Below the pieces are notes generated by a model. The model was not told the DNA's origin, searched no databases, and saw only the letters and a program-made list of their open reading frames with translations. A stretch of 64,000 nucleotides of DNA from Papiliotrema nemorosa (taxonomy: Eukaryota; Basidiomycota; Tremellomycetes; Tremellales; Rhynchogastremaceae), in the NCBI GenBank assembly GCA_032158125.1, contig JASKOT010000011.1, positions 310,001 through 374,000 of the forward strand, in the 5' to 3' direction. The position numbers and the translations under genes were made by a program. Shown here piece after piece: positions 1 through 13,639 of the stretch; the stretch's first letter is position 1; the number at the start of each line of letters is the position of its first letter.

Positions 1-3000
1 GTGAGGAAGTCCATGGCAAAGTGAATTCCGTCGACTTCTCGGTTGGGCAACTTCAAGTCTCGTGGCCAGGTAGCTCCGGTGGCGACAATAACGGCATCGT
101 TGTCCGACTTGATCTGCAGAGCATCGGCGTTGACACCGACGTGTGCGTTAGTGATAAAAGAGACACCCTCGGCAGCCATCAAGTCGACTCGTCGTTGAAC
201 GACTTTCTTGTCGAGCTTCATGTTGGGAATACTGCCATTAGTGCGATCCGCTCACGATCGTGGAATACAACTCACCCGTACATGAGAAGACCACCGATTC
301 GGTCGGCCCTCTCGTAGACAGTGACAAGATGACCAGCCTTGTTGAGCTGGTCAGCCGCAGCCAACCCAGCCGGACCCGATCCGATGACCGCGACTCGTTT
401 GCCGGTTCGATGCGCTGGGGGCTTGGGCACCATCCAGCCTTCCTCGAAACCTTTGTCGATAATGGCACACTCGATCGACTTGATTCCGACTGGGGCTTCG
501 TTGATACCCAGAACACAAGCGCTCTCACAGGGAGCAGGACAAACTCGACCGGTGAACTCGGGGAAGTTGTTGGTCTTGAGCAGTCGGTTGAGAGCGTCCA
601 ACCATCGGTCCTCGAACACCATGGTATTCCACTTGGGAATAACGTTGGCGATGGGACATCCAGTGTCAGATTGACAGAATGGAATACCGCAGTCCATACA
701 TCGAGCAGTCTGGTACTTGAGCTCGGGCTTGGAAAGTCGGGTAGAAATCTCTTTCCAGTCCTTGACTCTCTTTCGGGTAGGTCGGTAAGGCTCGTTGAGT
801 CGCTTGTACTTCATGAAGCCTCGAGTCTTGTCCAATTTGGATAATCGCTCCTTGGTCTCGGCCTCGTCGACCATCGAGTCTTCCACGTCGACAATGTGGG
901 GCTCGGCAGCCTTGAGCTTGGGCGAATCGTTCGGAGTGACAAGTTTGGGAGTGGAGATGGTGAGCGCGTTCGTGTCTCGAGGCAGGATCGGGTCGTAACC
1001 GGTAGCGACGAGATCGACCTGCGAGGCAGTTTGCGAGGGGATGAGATCAATGACACTCTGCTTCTTCTTCTCCTCGGCAACTCGAGCGGCCTCTTCCTCC
1101 AAGACTCGCTTGTAGTCCAAAGGCATGACTCGGACAAACATGGGCAAGAATCGGTGGAAGTTTCGCAAAACTCGGTCGGCAATTTCAGATCCAGTGTAGT
1201 GTCGGTGATCCTCGATGAGCGATCGCAGTTCGGCGACCTCTTGCGGGTCGTTGACAGGACCAAGCTCAATGGTACCCTTGTTGACCTTGGGTGCAAAGCT
1301 GTGAGCCATGTCAAGGACATAGGCGATACCTCCCGACATTCCTGCCGCGAAGTTTCGACCAGTCGATCCGAGAACGACGACCCGACCTCCAGTCATGTAT
1401 TCGCAACCGTGGTCACCGGTACCCTCGACAACCAAGGTAGCACCCGAGTTTCGTACCGCAAATCGCTCGGCAGCGATACCTCGGACAAAGGCCTGACCCG
1501 AAGTGGCACCGAAGAAACAGACGTTTCCAATGATGATGTTCTCCTCGGCCTTGAAGGGGGAAGACTTGGGTGGATAGACGATAAGTCGACCACCGGAAAG
1601 ACCTTTACCGACGTAGTCGTTGGCATCACCCTCGAGCTCGATGGAGATACCAGGAGCAAGGAAGGCACCGAGAGATTGACCGGCGGAACCCTTCATGTTG
1701 ATGTGGATGGTGTCTCGAGGAAGACCAGCCTCTCCGTACTTCTTACTTACGTGGTAAGAGAGGGTAGTACCCAAAGCTCGGTCGGTGTTGACAACCTCGC
1801 AGTCGATCTCAACCGGGAGACCCTTCTGCAATGCAGGCTCGGCTTCGTCGATAAACTTGTTGTCAAGTCGGACGTAAAGCTTGTGGTCTTGAGCCCGAAC
1901 TCGATATGTCGCGACGTCTGATCGCATGAGGTGCGCTGGCTTGAGAATGGGCGACAAATCGAGAAGAGCAGTCTTGGGCGTTCGGAGCGACTCGTCGACG
2001 AGCAGTCGATCGGCTCGACCCACCATCTCGTTGATGGTTCGGAAACCGAGCTTGGCCATGATACTTCGCAACTCCTCGATGACGTAGTAGAAGAAGTTGA
2101 TGACTTGTTCGGGCTGACCGGCAAACTTGGCTCGAAGAGCCGGGTCTTGGGTAGCGATACCGACTGGACAAGTGTTCTTGTGGCAAGCCTTCATCATGAT
2201 GCAACCCATAGCGATAAGCGGGGTGGTAGCGAAACCCCACTCTTCGGCACCGAGCAGAGTGGCAATGGCAATATCTCGACCAGTTCGGATTTGACCATCG
2301 GTTTGGACGGTGACTCGGCCTCGGAGGTTGTTGAGAACAAGCGTCTGGTGAGACTCGGCAAGACCAAGCTCCCAAGGGAGACCAGCGTACTTGATCGAGG
2401 TCCACTTGGCGGCACCCGTTCCTCCATCGTGACCAGAGATGACAATGTGGTCTGCCTTGGCCTTGGCAACACCAGACGCGACGATTCCGACGCCGACCTC
2501 GGAGACGAGCTTGACGGAGACTCGTGCTCGAGGGTTGGAAGCCTTCAAGTCGTAGATGAGCTGTTTCAAATCCTCAATCGAGTAGATATCGTGGTGAGGA
2601 GGAGGCGAGACGAGCGTAACACCTGGCGTGGAATGTCGAGTTCGCCCAATCGAGGCAGAGACCTTGTGACCGGGCAACTCTCCTCCCTCTCCAGGCTTGG
2701 CACCTTGAGCCATCTTGATCTGCAGCTCGTCGGAATCGGCAAGGTAGTTGGAGGTAACACCGAATCGACCTGAAGCAACCTGCTTGATCTTGGATCGTCG
2801 AGAGTCCCAGACTGGCTTGAGCTCCATAGCGTGGGTGAAAGGACCAGACTCGGCATCGGCACCTGGACCGGGGATAGGAATAGATCGCTCGGCATCCTCT
2901 CCTCCTTCTCCAGTGTTAGATTTACCGCCCAATCGGTTCATCGCGATGGCCAAGGTGGTATGTGCCTCCATGGAGATGGAACCATAAGACATGGCACCAG

Positions 3001-5791
3001 TGACACATCGTCGGACAATCTCGTTCCATGGCTCGACCTGCTCGATAGGGACAGGCGTGGCGCTGGCAAAGTCGAATTCAAGGAGACCTCGAAGAGTGCC
3101 TCGCTTGATCGATTCTCGGGAGTTTCGCGAATATGCATCGTAGGCGTTTTGGTTCTTTTGTCGGACAGCATCTTGCAGCTGGGCGACGGAGACAGGGTCG
3201 TTGATTCGGAGCTCGGATCCTTGTCGGTAGTGGTACTCTCCGCTCTCGGGCATACCGGGGATCTGAACGGTATCTCGCGATGGCCAGGCTCGCTCGTGGA
3301 ATTCGAAGGCATCCATGGCGAGGAGCTCAAAGGTGGCACCTTGAACTCGAGAGGCGGTTCCGTTGAAGCACTCGGTGACCACCTCCTCGTGGAGACCGAG
3401 AATCTCAAACAGCTGGGCACCCTTGTAAGAAGCGAGAGTAGAGACACCCATCTTGGAAAGGACCTTGAGGATACCCTCATCGGTAGCCTTCTTATAGTTG
3501 CCTACAAGCGCGTCGGCGGATTGACCGTCCTTTGCTCTGATCATCAGCTCGACTCCGTCTTGTCCGTAATGGCAACTCACAATCCCTCCTTGGCGACCTT
3601 GTGAATCATCTCCATGATGAGCCACGGGCAGATCGCATCGGCACCGTAACCGACCAAGACACACATGTGATGGACCTCTCGAGCCTCTCCCGATTCGACA
3701 ACAATGGCCACATCCGCTCGCTTCTTCTGTTGAACCAAGTAGTGGTGAACTCCACCACAAGCCAAGACAGCCGAAAGCGCGATTCGCTCGGGCGAAGTGG
3801 CTCGGTCAGAAAGGACGATAACCTTGAAACCAGCTTGGACAGCGTTCAAGGCCTCTTGTCGGACCCGGTTAAGGGCGTTTCGGTAACCTGGAAGACCCTC
3901 GGATTTCTCAAACGTAATGTCGATGGTGACAGATGGCCAGTCACTGTGGCTGACCTTGAGCAATTTGAGCGCGTTCATCTCCTCGATGGTAAGGATTGGG
4001 CTCTTGAGGTGGAGTCGGTGACATTGATCGGCCTTCATCTCGAGCAGATTGCCCTCCTTACCGATCATAGTCTCGAGTGACATGACGATAGACTCTCGGA
4101 TGGGGTCAATGGGAGGGTTGGTAACCTGAGCGAAGAGTTGTCGGAAGTAGTCGAACACTGTTCGGGGAACGTTTGACATGCATGCCAAGGCAGCATCGTT
4201 ACCCATCGATCCGAGGGCCTCGTGACCCTCCTGGACCATGGGCAACATGAGCATGTTGAGCTGCTCAATGGTGTAACCGAAAGCGATCAGCTTGGGGTCT
4301 GTGGAGAGCGGCTCGTCGTCAAGCACGACATCGAGCTTCTCGTGTCTCTTGACTCGTCGGACGACCTCGGGAAGCCGAATTACTTGAGACTCGATCCAAG
4401 CAGCGAAGGGTTGTCGTCGAGCGGTGTTGAGCTTGAGCTCCCGGTCATCGACAATTCGACCCTCTTTGGTGTCGACCAACAACATTCGTCCGGGCTTGAG
4501 TCGTCCCTTTTGGATAATGGTGTGGGGTTCAATGGTGATGGTACCGACTTCTGAAGCACAGACCATGATGTCTTCGGAAGTAACGACATATCGACAAGGT
4601 CGAAGACCGTTTCGGTCCAAGTTGGCACCACAGTATCGACCATCGGAGAAGGTGAACAAAGCAGGTCCGTCCCAAGGCTCCATCAGAGATCCAGCCCAAG
4701 CGTAAAAGGCCTTCTTCTCAGGCTCCATGAGCTCGTTGTTCTGCCAAGCCTCCGGCACCATCATCATGACTGCCTCTGGCAAGGATAATACTCCATTGAC
4801 CGTCAACAGCTCCAGAACGTTGTCGAAAGCAGCCGAGTCGGATCCGCCCTTTTCGACAATGGGGTAGAGCATCTCGAGCTCATCGCCAAAGTGCTCCGAC
4901 TTGAGGTGACCTTCTCGAGCTCTCATCCAGTTCTTGTTTCCTCGAACAGTGTTGATCTCTCCGTTGTGTGCTGCCCATCGGAAAGGCTGGGCTCGGTCCC
5001 AAGAAGGGAAGGTGTTGGTGGAGAATCGAGAGTGAACAAGGGCAAAGTGAGAGGCATAAAGGGCGTGGTTGAGATCGTGGAAGTAGTTGTACACTTGGAC
5101 GGGGGAGAGTTGTCCTTTGTAAATGATGTTGGAAGGGGTAAGGGAACAAATGTAAAAGCCATTGTCCAGGCCACTAGAGGTTAGCACATCGCTTGGATGG
5201 GTCGCTTACATTTTGTGGGTTGCTTGTTTTCGCAGCACGTAAAGCTGTCGAAGGAAGTACTTCTCATCGAAAGCACCCTCCTGAGACTCTTGTCCCGGCC
5301 CATAGTGCTTCTCGAGGACAACGAAGGGCTGCTTGATCTTGGGCTCGTTGGATCGACTGGCAGGACCCAGGATTGAATTGTCGGTGGGGACCACTCGCCA
5401 ACCGAGGACTCGCAAGCCCAGCTCCTTGGCGAGCTCTTCAAAGGTCTGCTGTTGAGCGGCATCGGCGGTTTGAGAGAGGAAAACATTTCCGACGGCGTAT
5501 TGACCTTCGGTCGGGAGAGTCGCAGAGAAAGAATGGATGCACTCTCGAACAAAGAAGTCGTGAGGGATACCAGTCATGACACCAGCACCATCACCATCTC
5601 GGGCGTCCGCACCGGCTTCACATTAGCGTGACACCCCGGACGAGGTCGATCAAAGACTCACTGGCACCCCGATGGGTCATGTTACAGAGAATGTTTCGAG
5701 CATCGCTCACAATCTTGTGGGCGGCATGTCCTTTGATGTGACAGATGAACCCGACACCACACATTTCGCGGTGAGGTGCGGGATCGGATGT
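1..5791 (-). CDS. GLT1: Glutamate synthase (GOGAT), 3' end cut off by the window
   Basis: This fused large enzyme makes two glutamates from glutamine and 2-oxoglutarate using NAD(P)H and is the main nitrogen-assimilation partner of glutamine synthetase. Exons read (minus) as 5791-5662, 5615-5210, 5173-3581, 3536-276 and 231 to below 1; introns are 36-46 bases. The mature amidotransferase starts at Cys in MCGVGFICH (near 5760), followed by [19 protein letters not shown]. The 3Fe-4S motif [13 protein letters not shown] lies near 2180. The beta-like part has [16 protein letters not shown] and [13 protein letters not shown] cysteine clusters and the nucleotide-binding motif [17 protein letters not shown], with IPNMKLDKK continuing past the last intron. 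The C-terminus lies outside the window. Upstream of 5791 an intron 5792-5863 (GTACGT...AAAAG) plausibly joins a leader exon in 5864-6004, but no in-frame ATG is visible there, so the start is unresolved. Confidence 0.96.
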
Positions 5792-6064
5792 CTTTTAGCT
5801 AGAAACGATGAGCCGAGTCCGTGATCGAGCGACGTGAAAAGTCCGATCGATGGCAAGACGTACTGTTTTGAAAAGAGGTCTGGGAAAGAGAACGTTTGTC
5901 GCCTTGGTGAGGGGGTCCTGGGTTGTTTTGGGATAGCTGCTTTTCTCGGGGGTAGGAAGATTCAACAGCTCGAGGGATACGAGGACTCTTATGGAGACTG
6001 AAGAGGGCTAGAGACCAAGAAGAATGTGAGGGGATGTATATGAGCCAAGGTGGGGAAAACAACC

Positions 6065-6085
6065 AGGGGGGGAGGGGGGGGGGAG
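6065..6085 (+). repeat. Homopurine G-run (7 G, A, 10 G)
   Basis: Two nearly contiguous guanine runs (6066-6072 and 6074-6083) sit just upstream of the GLT1 leader region, so the GLT1 sense strand is C-rich here. Such a tract can fold as a G-quadruplex or act as a nucleosome-excluding promoter element; the sequence shows only the tract. It is also a place where sequencing length errors are likely. Confidence 0.8.
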
Positions 6086-6755
6086 AATGGGAAATGGGCC
6101 CTTTGCTCGATGGGTCGGAATCTCGAATTTCCGAAAGGTACGACCAACCAAATTCGGCCTATTTTCCCATTTACAAGTCTGGGTGGCGAATGTCCGTGAC
6201 CACCCGAAATCCTCTCTTGTGATTGGTCAATCCGTCGAATAGATAAGACCCCATATTCAGGGTCACCCCCCTCAATTCTGCCGATACTTCAACAGCATCG
6301 GCTTCCCCCGCTCGACACTGGACAAAACCTCGACGTATGAACAGCTCAATACGAGGCCTCTTCTTCGAACAGCATAACAAGGGCGAGGGTCGCTACCTCT
6401 GTCGGCCACTATATTGGGCATTATAGGTCACACGACTCTCGATTTGATATGATTCGGATCAAGTCGAAGTAATCGACAAGCGAGATCAGAGGCATTTAAA
6501 ACCAATAGCGCCCCAGATCTCCCCAGCCATGTGTCACTCCATCCCCCACTCCGGGGTTCCAGTGAGGAGAGATGGGCGAGAGCACCTCCTCCCTCGTTCT
6601 CTGGCATCATCCGGTATCTACGATATCTACGCCTTCCCCTTGAGAGCGATTATTCAACTCAAGCAGCGTCTTTCAAGACCAAGCAGAATCCTCGCTCCGC
6701 CGGAAGCAAAAGAGATGTGTTTGCATGTTTGAAACGCTCAGGGCACAGGGTCATG

Positions 6756-6796
6756 TTACGTAAAGTCTGCAGATCCCGCTGGTACATCTTACGTAA
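6756..6796. promoter_or_regulatory. Pair of TTACGTAA palindromes (Yap/bZIP-type sites)
   Basis: Two perfect copies of the octamer TTACGTAA occupy 6756-6763 and 6789-6796, spaced 33 bases start to start. TTACGTAA is an established recognition element of fungal Yap-type bZIP factors. They lie about 190 bases before the F-box-like gene starting at 6984 and about 900 bases upstream of GLT1. Binding is inference. Confidence 0.45.
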
Positions 6797-6873
6797 CCAA
6801 ACGTATTCCCCGGACGTTGACGTGTGTTTCCCCGGGTGACCCACCCCTTCACCATCCAGTCACCTCGCATCAG

Positions 6874-6930
6874 CCTCTTCTTCTCTTCCTCCTCTTCTTC
6901 TCCTTCCTCCTTCCCCCTCCTCTTCTCTTC
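6874..6930 (+). promoter_or_regulatory. Polypyrimidine (CT-rich) promoter tract
   Basis: An almost uninterrupted run of C and T (CCTCTTCTTCTCTTCC... ) ends about 54 bases before the ATG at 6984. CT-rich blocks immediately upstream of the start are common in fungal core promoters and 5' leaders. It may mark the transcription start region of the F-box-like gene. Confidence 0.45.
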
Positions 6931-6983
6931 ATCGCGTCTGATTTTGTGAAAGCTGCAGTTTGAGCGCTTCACGAAGATCCAAG

Positions 6984-8404
6984 ATGCCTGTAAGTCCACT
7001 CACACTCTGAATACCGCTCTGATAAACAGCCAAGACGGCACAAACGACCTCGAGACTACTCCCCTTCCCCATCACCCATCCCTTCGATCCATTCCGAACG
7101 AGAGCCTTCCTCAGCTCCTTCACCCCAGCTCCCAACTCCCGAAGCACTTACCAATGTCGATGTCGTCTTCCAGATCCTCCGACACGTTGACCGATATACC
7201 CTCGCGAAATGCCTCACCCTCTCGGTCACCTTCCATGCGGCAGCCGGACGACTGCTCTATAAGCATGTTAACCTTCATAAAACCGAAGCTGTTCTCAAAA
7301 TTCTCCATCAAACCAATCCCGTGCGACAAACTCGAAAACATACTCAAAAAGTCCTGACACCTCTACCCTTCTTTGCGTATACGACCTATCTCACCCTGAG
7401 CTTCCACGCGTTTGATGCCCTCCCAAGGAATTGGATAGAGCAGCTTGCTTCCCTCTTTCCAAGGGTGAGGAGCGTCCGCATCAAAATCCCCGGGGGCTGT
7501 GTTGGCTGCAAGAAAAACCCTGTTTGCCTGTGTTCGCTCTGGGCGTTGACGTCCAAATTGCCGGTCGAACGCATTTCTATCGATTTATGGACTTACCGTG
7601 AGGCGAAAGTAAGCAGCCGCAGACTGAGGAATACTCCCTTTCTCCCTGATGGCCTCTCATTTCCGACCGCGACTTTGGCGATCGTTGCCGGAATCGATTT
7701 GGATATCTTGGCCATTTCGAGGCAGCTTCGAGACCTTGACCGCCCGTCGGGAAATTTTGCTTGGACGTCTCGCTTTGGCAGCCTACAGTTGATCGTAAGC
7801 AGACTTGATGGCAACATAAATCACTATTGTGACGGCCTTCGAGTGCATCCTTATGTCGCCTCCGGAAGCGTCCTCCAGCAGGACTGGGAGAAACATGTCG
7901 CCTCCCTAGGTACGATTGCCGGTAATCTGGCCAGAACCGTCAGTCATACATCGACCAGATGGGATATTTACAACATCTCGAATGCATTTCCCCAACAGGC
8001 TACATTTTGGCCTTCCTATCTTCGGGCAGCTGCTCAAAATGGCACAACATCCATCGAGCATTTGATGCGACAAGCCCTGGACAAATCAATGTCACAATCT
8101 TCGCGCACAATTGGTGACAGTCCGGCAGGGGACTACATCGCCGCCAATCGACCGGAGGTAGTGCTGCGATCGCGAGAAGATTACTTATCGAGCCTCACTC
8201 ACCCGGATGAGCTCACTTCGTACGAGCGAGATCGAGTGGAGAATTTCCTGGCGCGTACGACTAAAGATTATGGGGAAGTCACGGGGTTGTTCGGAAACTG
8301 GGTATTGTACGCTTGCTGTTAGATCACACTGATTAGGCAGGGGCCTTCCTCCCAAGCCAGCAGGAGAAAAAGATCCTGCTTCCAGCGGAACGCATCATGA
8401 ATAA
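6984..8404 (+). CDS. F-box-like protein (paralogue of the gene at 55.3 kb)
   Basis: Exons 6984-6989 (only Met-Pro), 7030-8306 and 8341-8404 give 448 residues. An F-box-like segment lies near residues 45-90 (NVDVVFQILRHVD ... LTLSVTFHAAAGRLLYKHV), followed by a long leucine-rich but divergent C-terminal part. I chose the 6-base first exon because GTAAGT follows directly and the downstream frame has no better ATG. The last intron (34 bases) falls just after GNWV with phase 2, matching position, phase and 64-base terminal exon of the gene at 55299-56462, so the two are paralogues. The likely role is substrate recognition in an SCF ubiquitin ligase, but substrate and partner are unknown. Alternatively the readthrough frame would stop at 8322. 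Confidence 0.75.
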
Positions 8405-8991
8405 AAAGATTAGTTGTGCGGAACGTGGAGGTTCACGAAGGATTTCATGATTGGCGGAGAGTGAAGTATCGGCGCCGCTAAGGAGACGGGCAAATGTTCG
8501 AGCGAATAGTGTGTTGCAAATATGCCCGCCACAACTTCAAGTATGAGGACGAATACCTGAGGGTGTTGTTCGAGCATACCGAATCTCATCACTTTATGAC
8601 CTTCATGCAGCATGTGCTTCACACCCTTTCTTCTGACGTGTCATAGTGGTTATGGCCTGAACGCGCGTCTGACTCATTGTAGCCTATCCATCGCCTCTCC
8701 TCCACGTCTTCCTTTGCTGTTCCTCAGGTTCTGTAACACGAGAACCGCACGCCCGTGACGTCGTAACAAACTTTCGCACTGTGCGCTGCGACCTTCAAAT
8801 CAACGAGTGGCAACATTTTCCAAACCCTGATGCGGATCTTGCTTCGCCGTGCTGCAACGCCTCTGCCATTCTACGAGATAGAAGTACGCGGTAGGAACAT
8901 CAACCCCTGCCGATAAAGTAATCATGAGGATGTTGCAAGATGGCATGCATGCATTCATCATCTGATACCGATGCGCTGTGGATGCCAGTTA
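8405..8991. other. Intergenic, no gene seen
   Basis: Holds the convergent 3' ends of the F-box-like gene and SEC65. Only short ORFs without homology-like features are present. Confidence 0.6.
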
Positions 8992-10201
8992 CTACCTCTT
9001 CCCACCTCTCACCACTATCCTCTTCATCTTTGGCTGTTTCTCCTTCTTCTCGCCTTCTTCTCCTGTACCCGAAGTGATTCCCTTCTTCTTGTTTTCCTTT
9101 TCCGTCTCGATATCCCTGGCAATAGCAGAGACAGCTACACCGGCAGCGTGGATGGGCGAATGAAGAGGTAACCTGTCGTCTAGGGATGGAACAGGATGAG
9201 GTGGGGCTGGTGGACGGGAAGGAAGTGGGATTTGATGTACTATCCGCTTTGTGCTCGCCTTCTTTGACTTGGAGGTGGGTTTGGCTTTCTTGGCTGGAGC
9301 TGACGATTGAGCAGTGGTTGCTGGCTTGACGGTTCTGGGTCGAGGTTTATAGACGAGTTCAGGGTTTTGGTGTTGGATTTGAGAGGCGAGTTGATGACAC
9401 AATTGGGTTCCTATATAGTCAGTCATTGGAGTCAACAATATATTACAGGACTGACGGTTCTTGACGATTGGATTGAGGAATCGACCGTCTTTGCTAATTT
9501 GGACCTTTACTCGACCCGGGTTCTCCCAGTCTGCAGGGTGACATCTATCCGGCTGCATGGTTAGCTACGTGCGCGAATTTGCAAGACTGATAGCTACCTC
9601 GAGAACACTGGGCAAACCGAGAACTCGACAAGCCTTTGCAATCTGGGTTGCCTGAGGCCACCAGACTGACTCTTTCCTGGATACTCGACGACCATGCTTG
9701 ATCGAGACTTTGGCGTCGAAGTAGATTGGGTACACCGCGTTCCACCTGACCATGAGCTCGGAATCCAAGTCTTGACGTAGTATCGACATACTCCTTGTAA
9801 ACACTCGGATCAGACACGCTGACAGCTCCAAACTGCTTCTTCAACCTCTCCATACGTTCCTCCTCGGCCTGTTGGAGTTTCATCATGTCGCCCATGAACC
9901 CTCCCATTGGTGTATTCGGGTTGATCTGCGGTGCACCTCCCGACGGACGTAGCTCTCCCGGATCCTCTCGCATCGTCATCTTTCCCTTGCCCGAAGATGG
10001 AGGAGGAGCCTTTGCATCTTCTCCAAAACCACCGTGAGATTGTTCTGCGAGTAGGTTGTAGTCTATCTCATTCTCGTCGTCCGAGTTGATCTCCTCCAGT
10101 AGGGCACCTCGAATACCGGTGTTGGGAAGATTCCGGGGTTTCGATGAACTGGGGAGGGGGATATCGGTATCGTCGTCAAAGTAATCTTCCACTGTCGGCA
10201 T
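8992..10201 (-). CDS. SEC65: Signal recognition particle subunit SRP19 (Sec65)
   Basis: SRP19 binds SRP RNA and allows SRP54 to assemble, for co-translational targeting to the ER. Exons (minus) 10201-9805, 9770-9598, 9552-9456 and 9410-8992 give 361 residues. The start MPTVEDYFDDDTD was preferred over an upstream ATG at 10237 because it gives the usual acidic N-terminus. The SRP19 core reads VRWNAVYPIYFDAKVS, HGRRVSRKESVWWPQ, ACRVLGLPSVLEPDRCHP and GRVKVQI around residues 135-220. The C-terminus is a lysine-rich tail (KMKRIVVRGGKR end) typical of the fungal form. Intron 9411-9455 is 45 bases, in frame and without stop codons, so retention would insert 15 residues into the SRP19 domain. The gene is divergent from CNA1. 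Confidence 0.95.
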
Positions 10202-10525
10202 CTTGGCTACGAGTCCTTGGGTCAATATGGCAAGCAACAGAGGCAGAGAAGAGTATACCCATGAGTTGAATGCGGGGCAAGGGGGAGATGATCTCGCGCG
10301 GTGTTATATGAGTGGGTGGCAAATGTGGCGGGACGAGCAATGGGGGAATGATCGTCATGGTCCATGCACCTGTAGTATACCCGGAGCATCTTCACCAACC
10401 ACATCCTTCACACCACGCATCTATACCTCTCCGACAGGTCCAAGATACAAGCAAGAGAGCGATCCATACCCCTACTGGCTGGTCCATACATACCTCGAAA
10501 CATTCCAACATCCCCTTCCCGCACC

Positions 10526-13255
<2,730 letters not shown>

Positions 13256-13639
13256 TTGTCCGAGTCCAAGAGTAACGACGATGGAACGTCTTGACGACCT
13301 TTTTGCATGCTCGAACACGTGTTTTAATGCGTATCCCAACCCGATGAAACCGCGTAGTGTATATACCTTTGACCGAGTACGATGCCACGATCTCTTTTCC
13401 TTTTCACTCTTTTATGTTTGCCTATCTTACAGGTAGATGTCCACATGTACATGCAACTTCATGCGAAATCTTGTGCAGAGCACCTCGACAGTTTCCATGG
13501 GTAGGATGCAGAAGGGTCGCACCGGGATTATCGGATCCGAGGGATCTCGTCAGGTTGACTTCATCTCAGCGACCTGCTCGTAGTCGAATTCAACACATTC
13601 TCAACCTCGTGACATAGACAAGAGCGACACTCAAGACAG
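13256..13639. other. Intergenic between CNA1 and TIP41, no gene seen
   Basis: 384 bases that must hold the CNA1 3' untranslated region and the TIP41 promoter. I see no coding signal. Confidence 0.6.

Noticed and set aside
896..1921. 341-codon plus-strand ORF
   Set aside because: It is exactly antisense to the conserved GLT1 coding sequence; the codon bias of the sense gene (few TTA/CTA/TCA codons) leaves the opposite strand open by chance.
7321..8322. F-box-like gene as a single-exon ORF
   Set aside because: The same frame is open back to 7030 and connects through a GTAAGT...CAG intron to an ATG at 6984; at the 3' end an intron shared with the paralogue replaces the stop at 8322.
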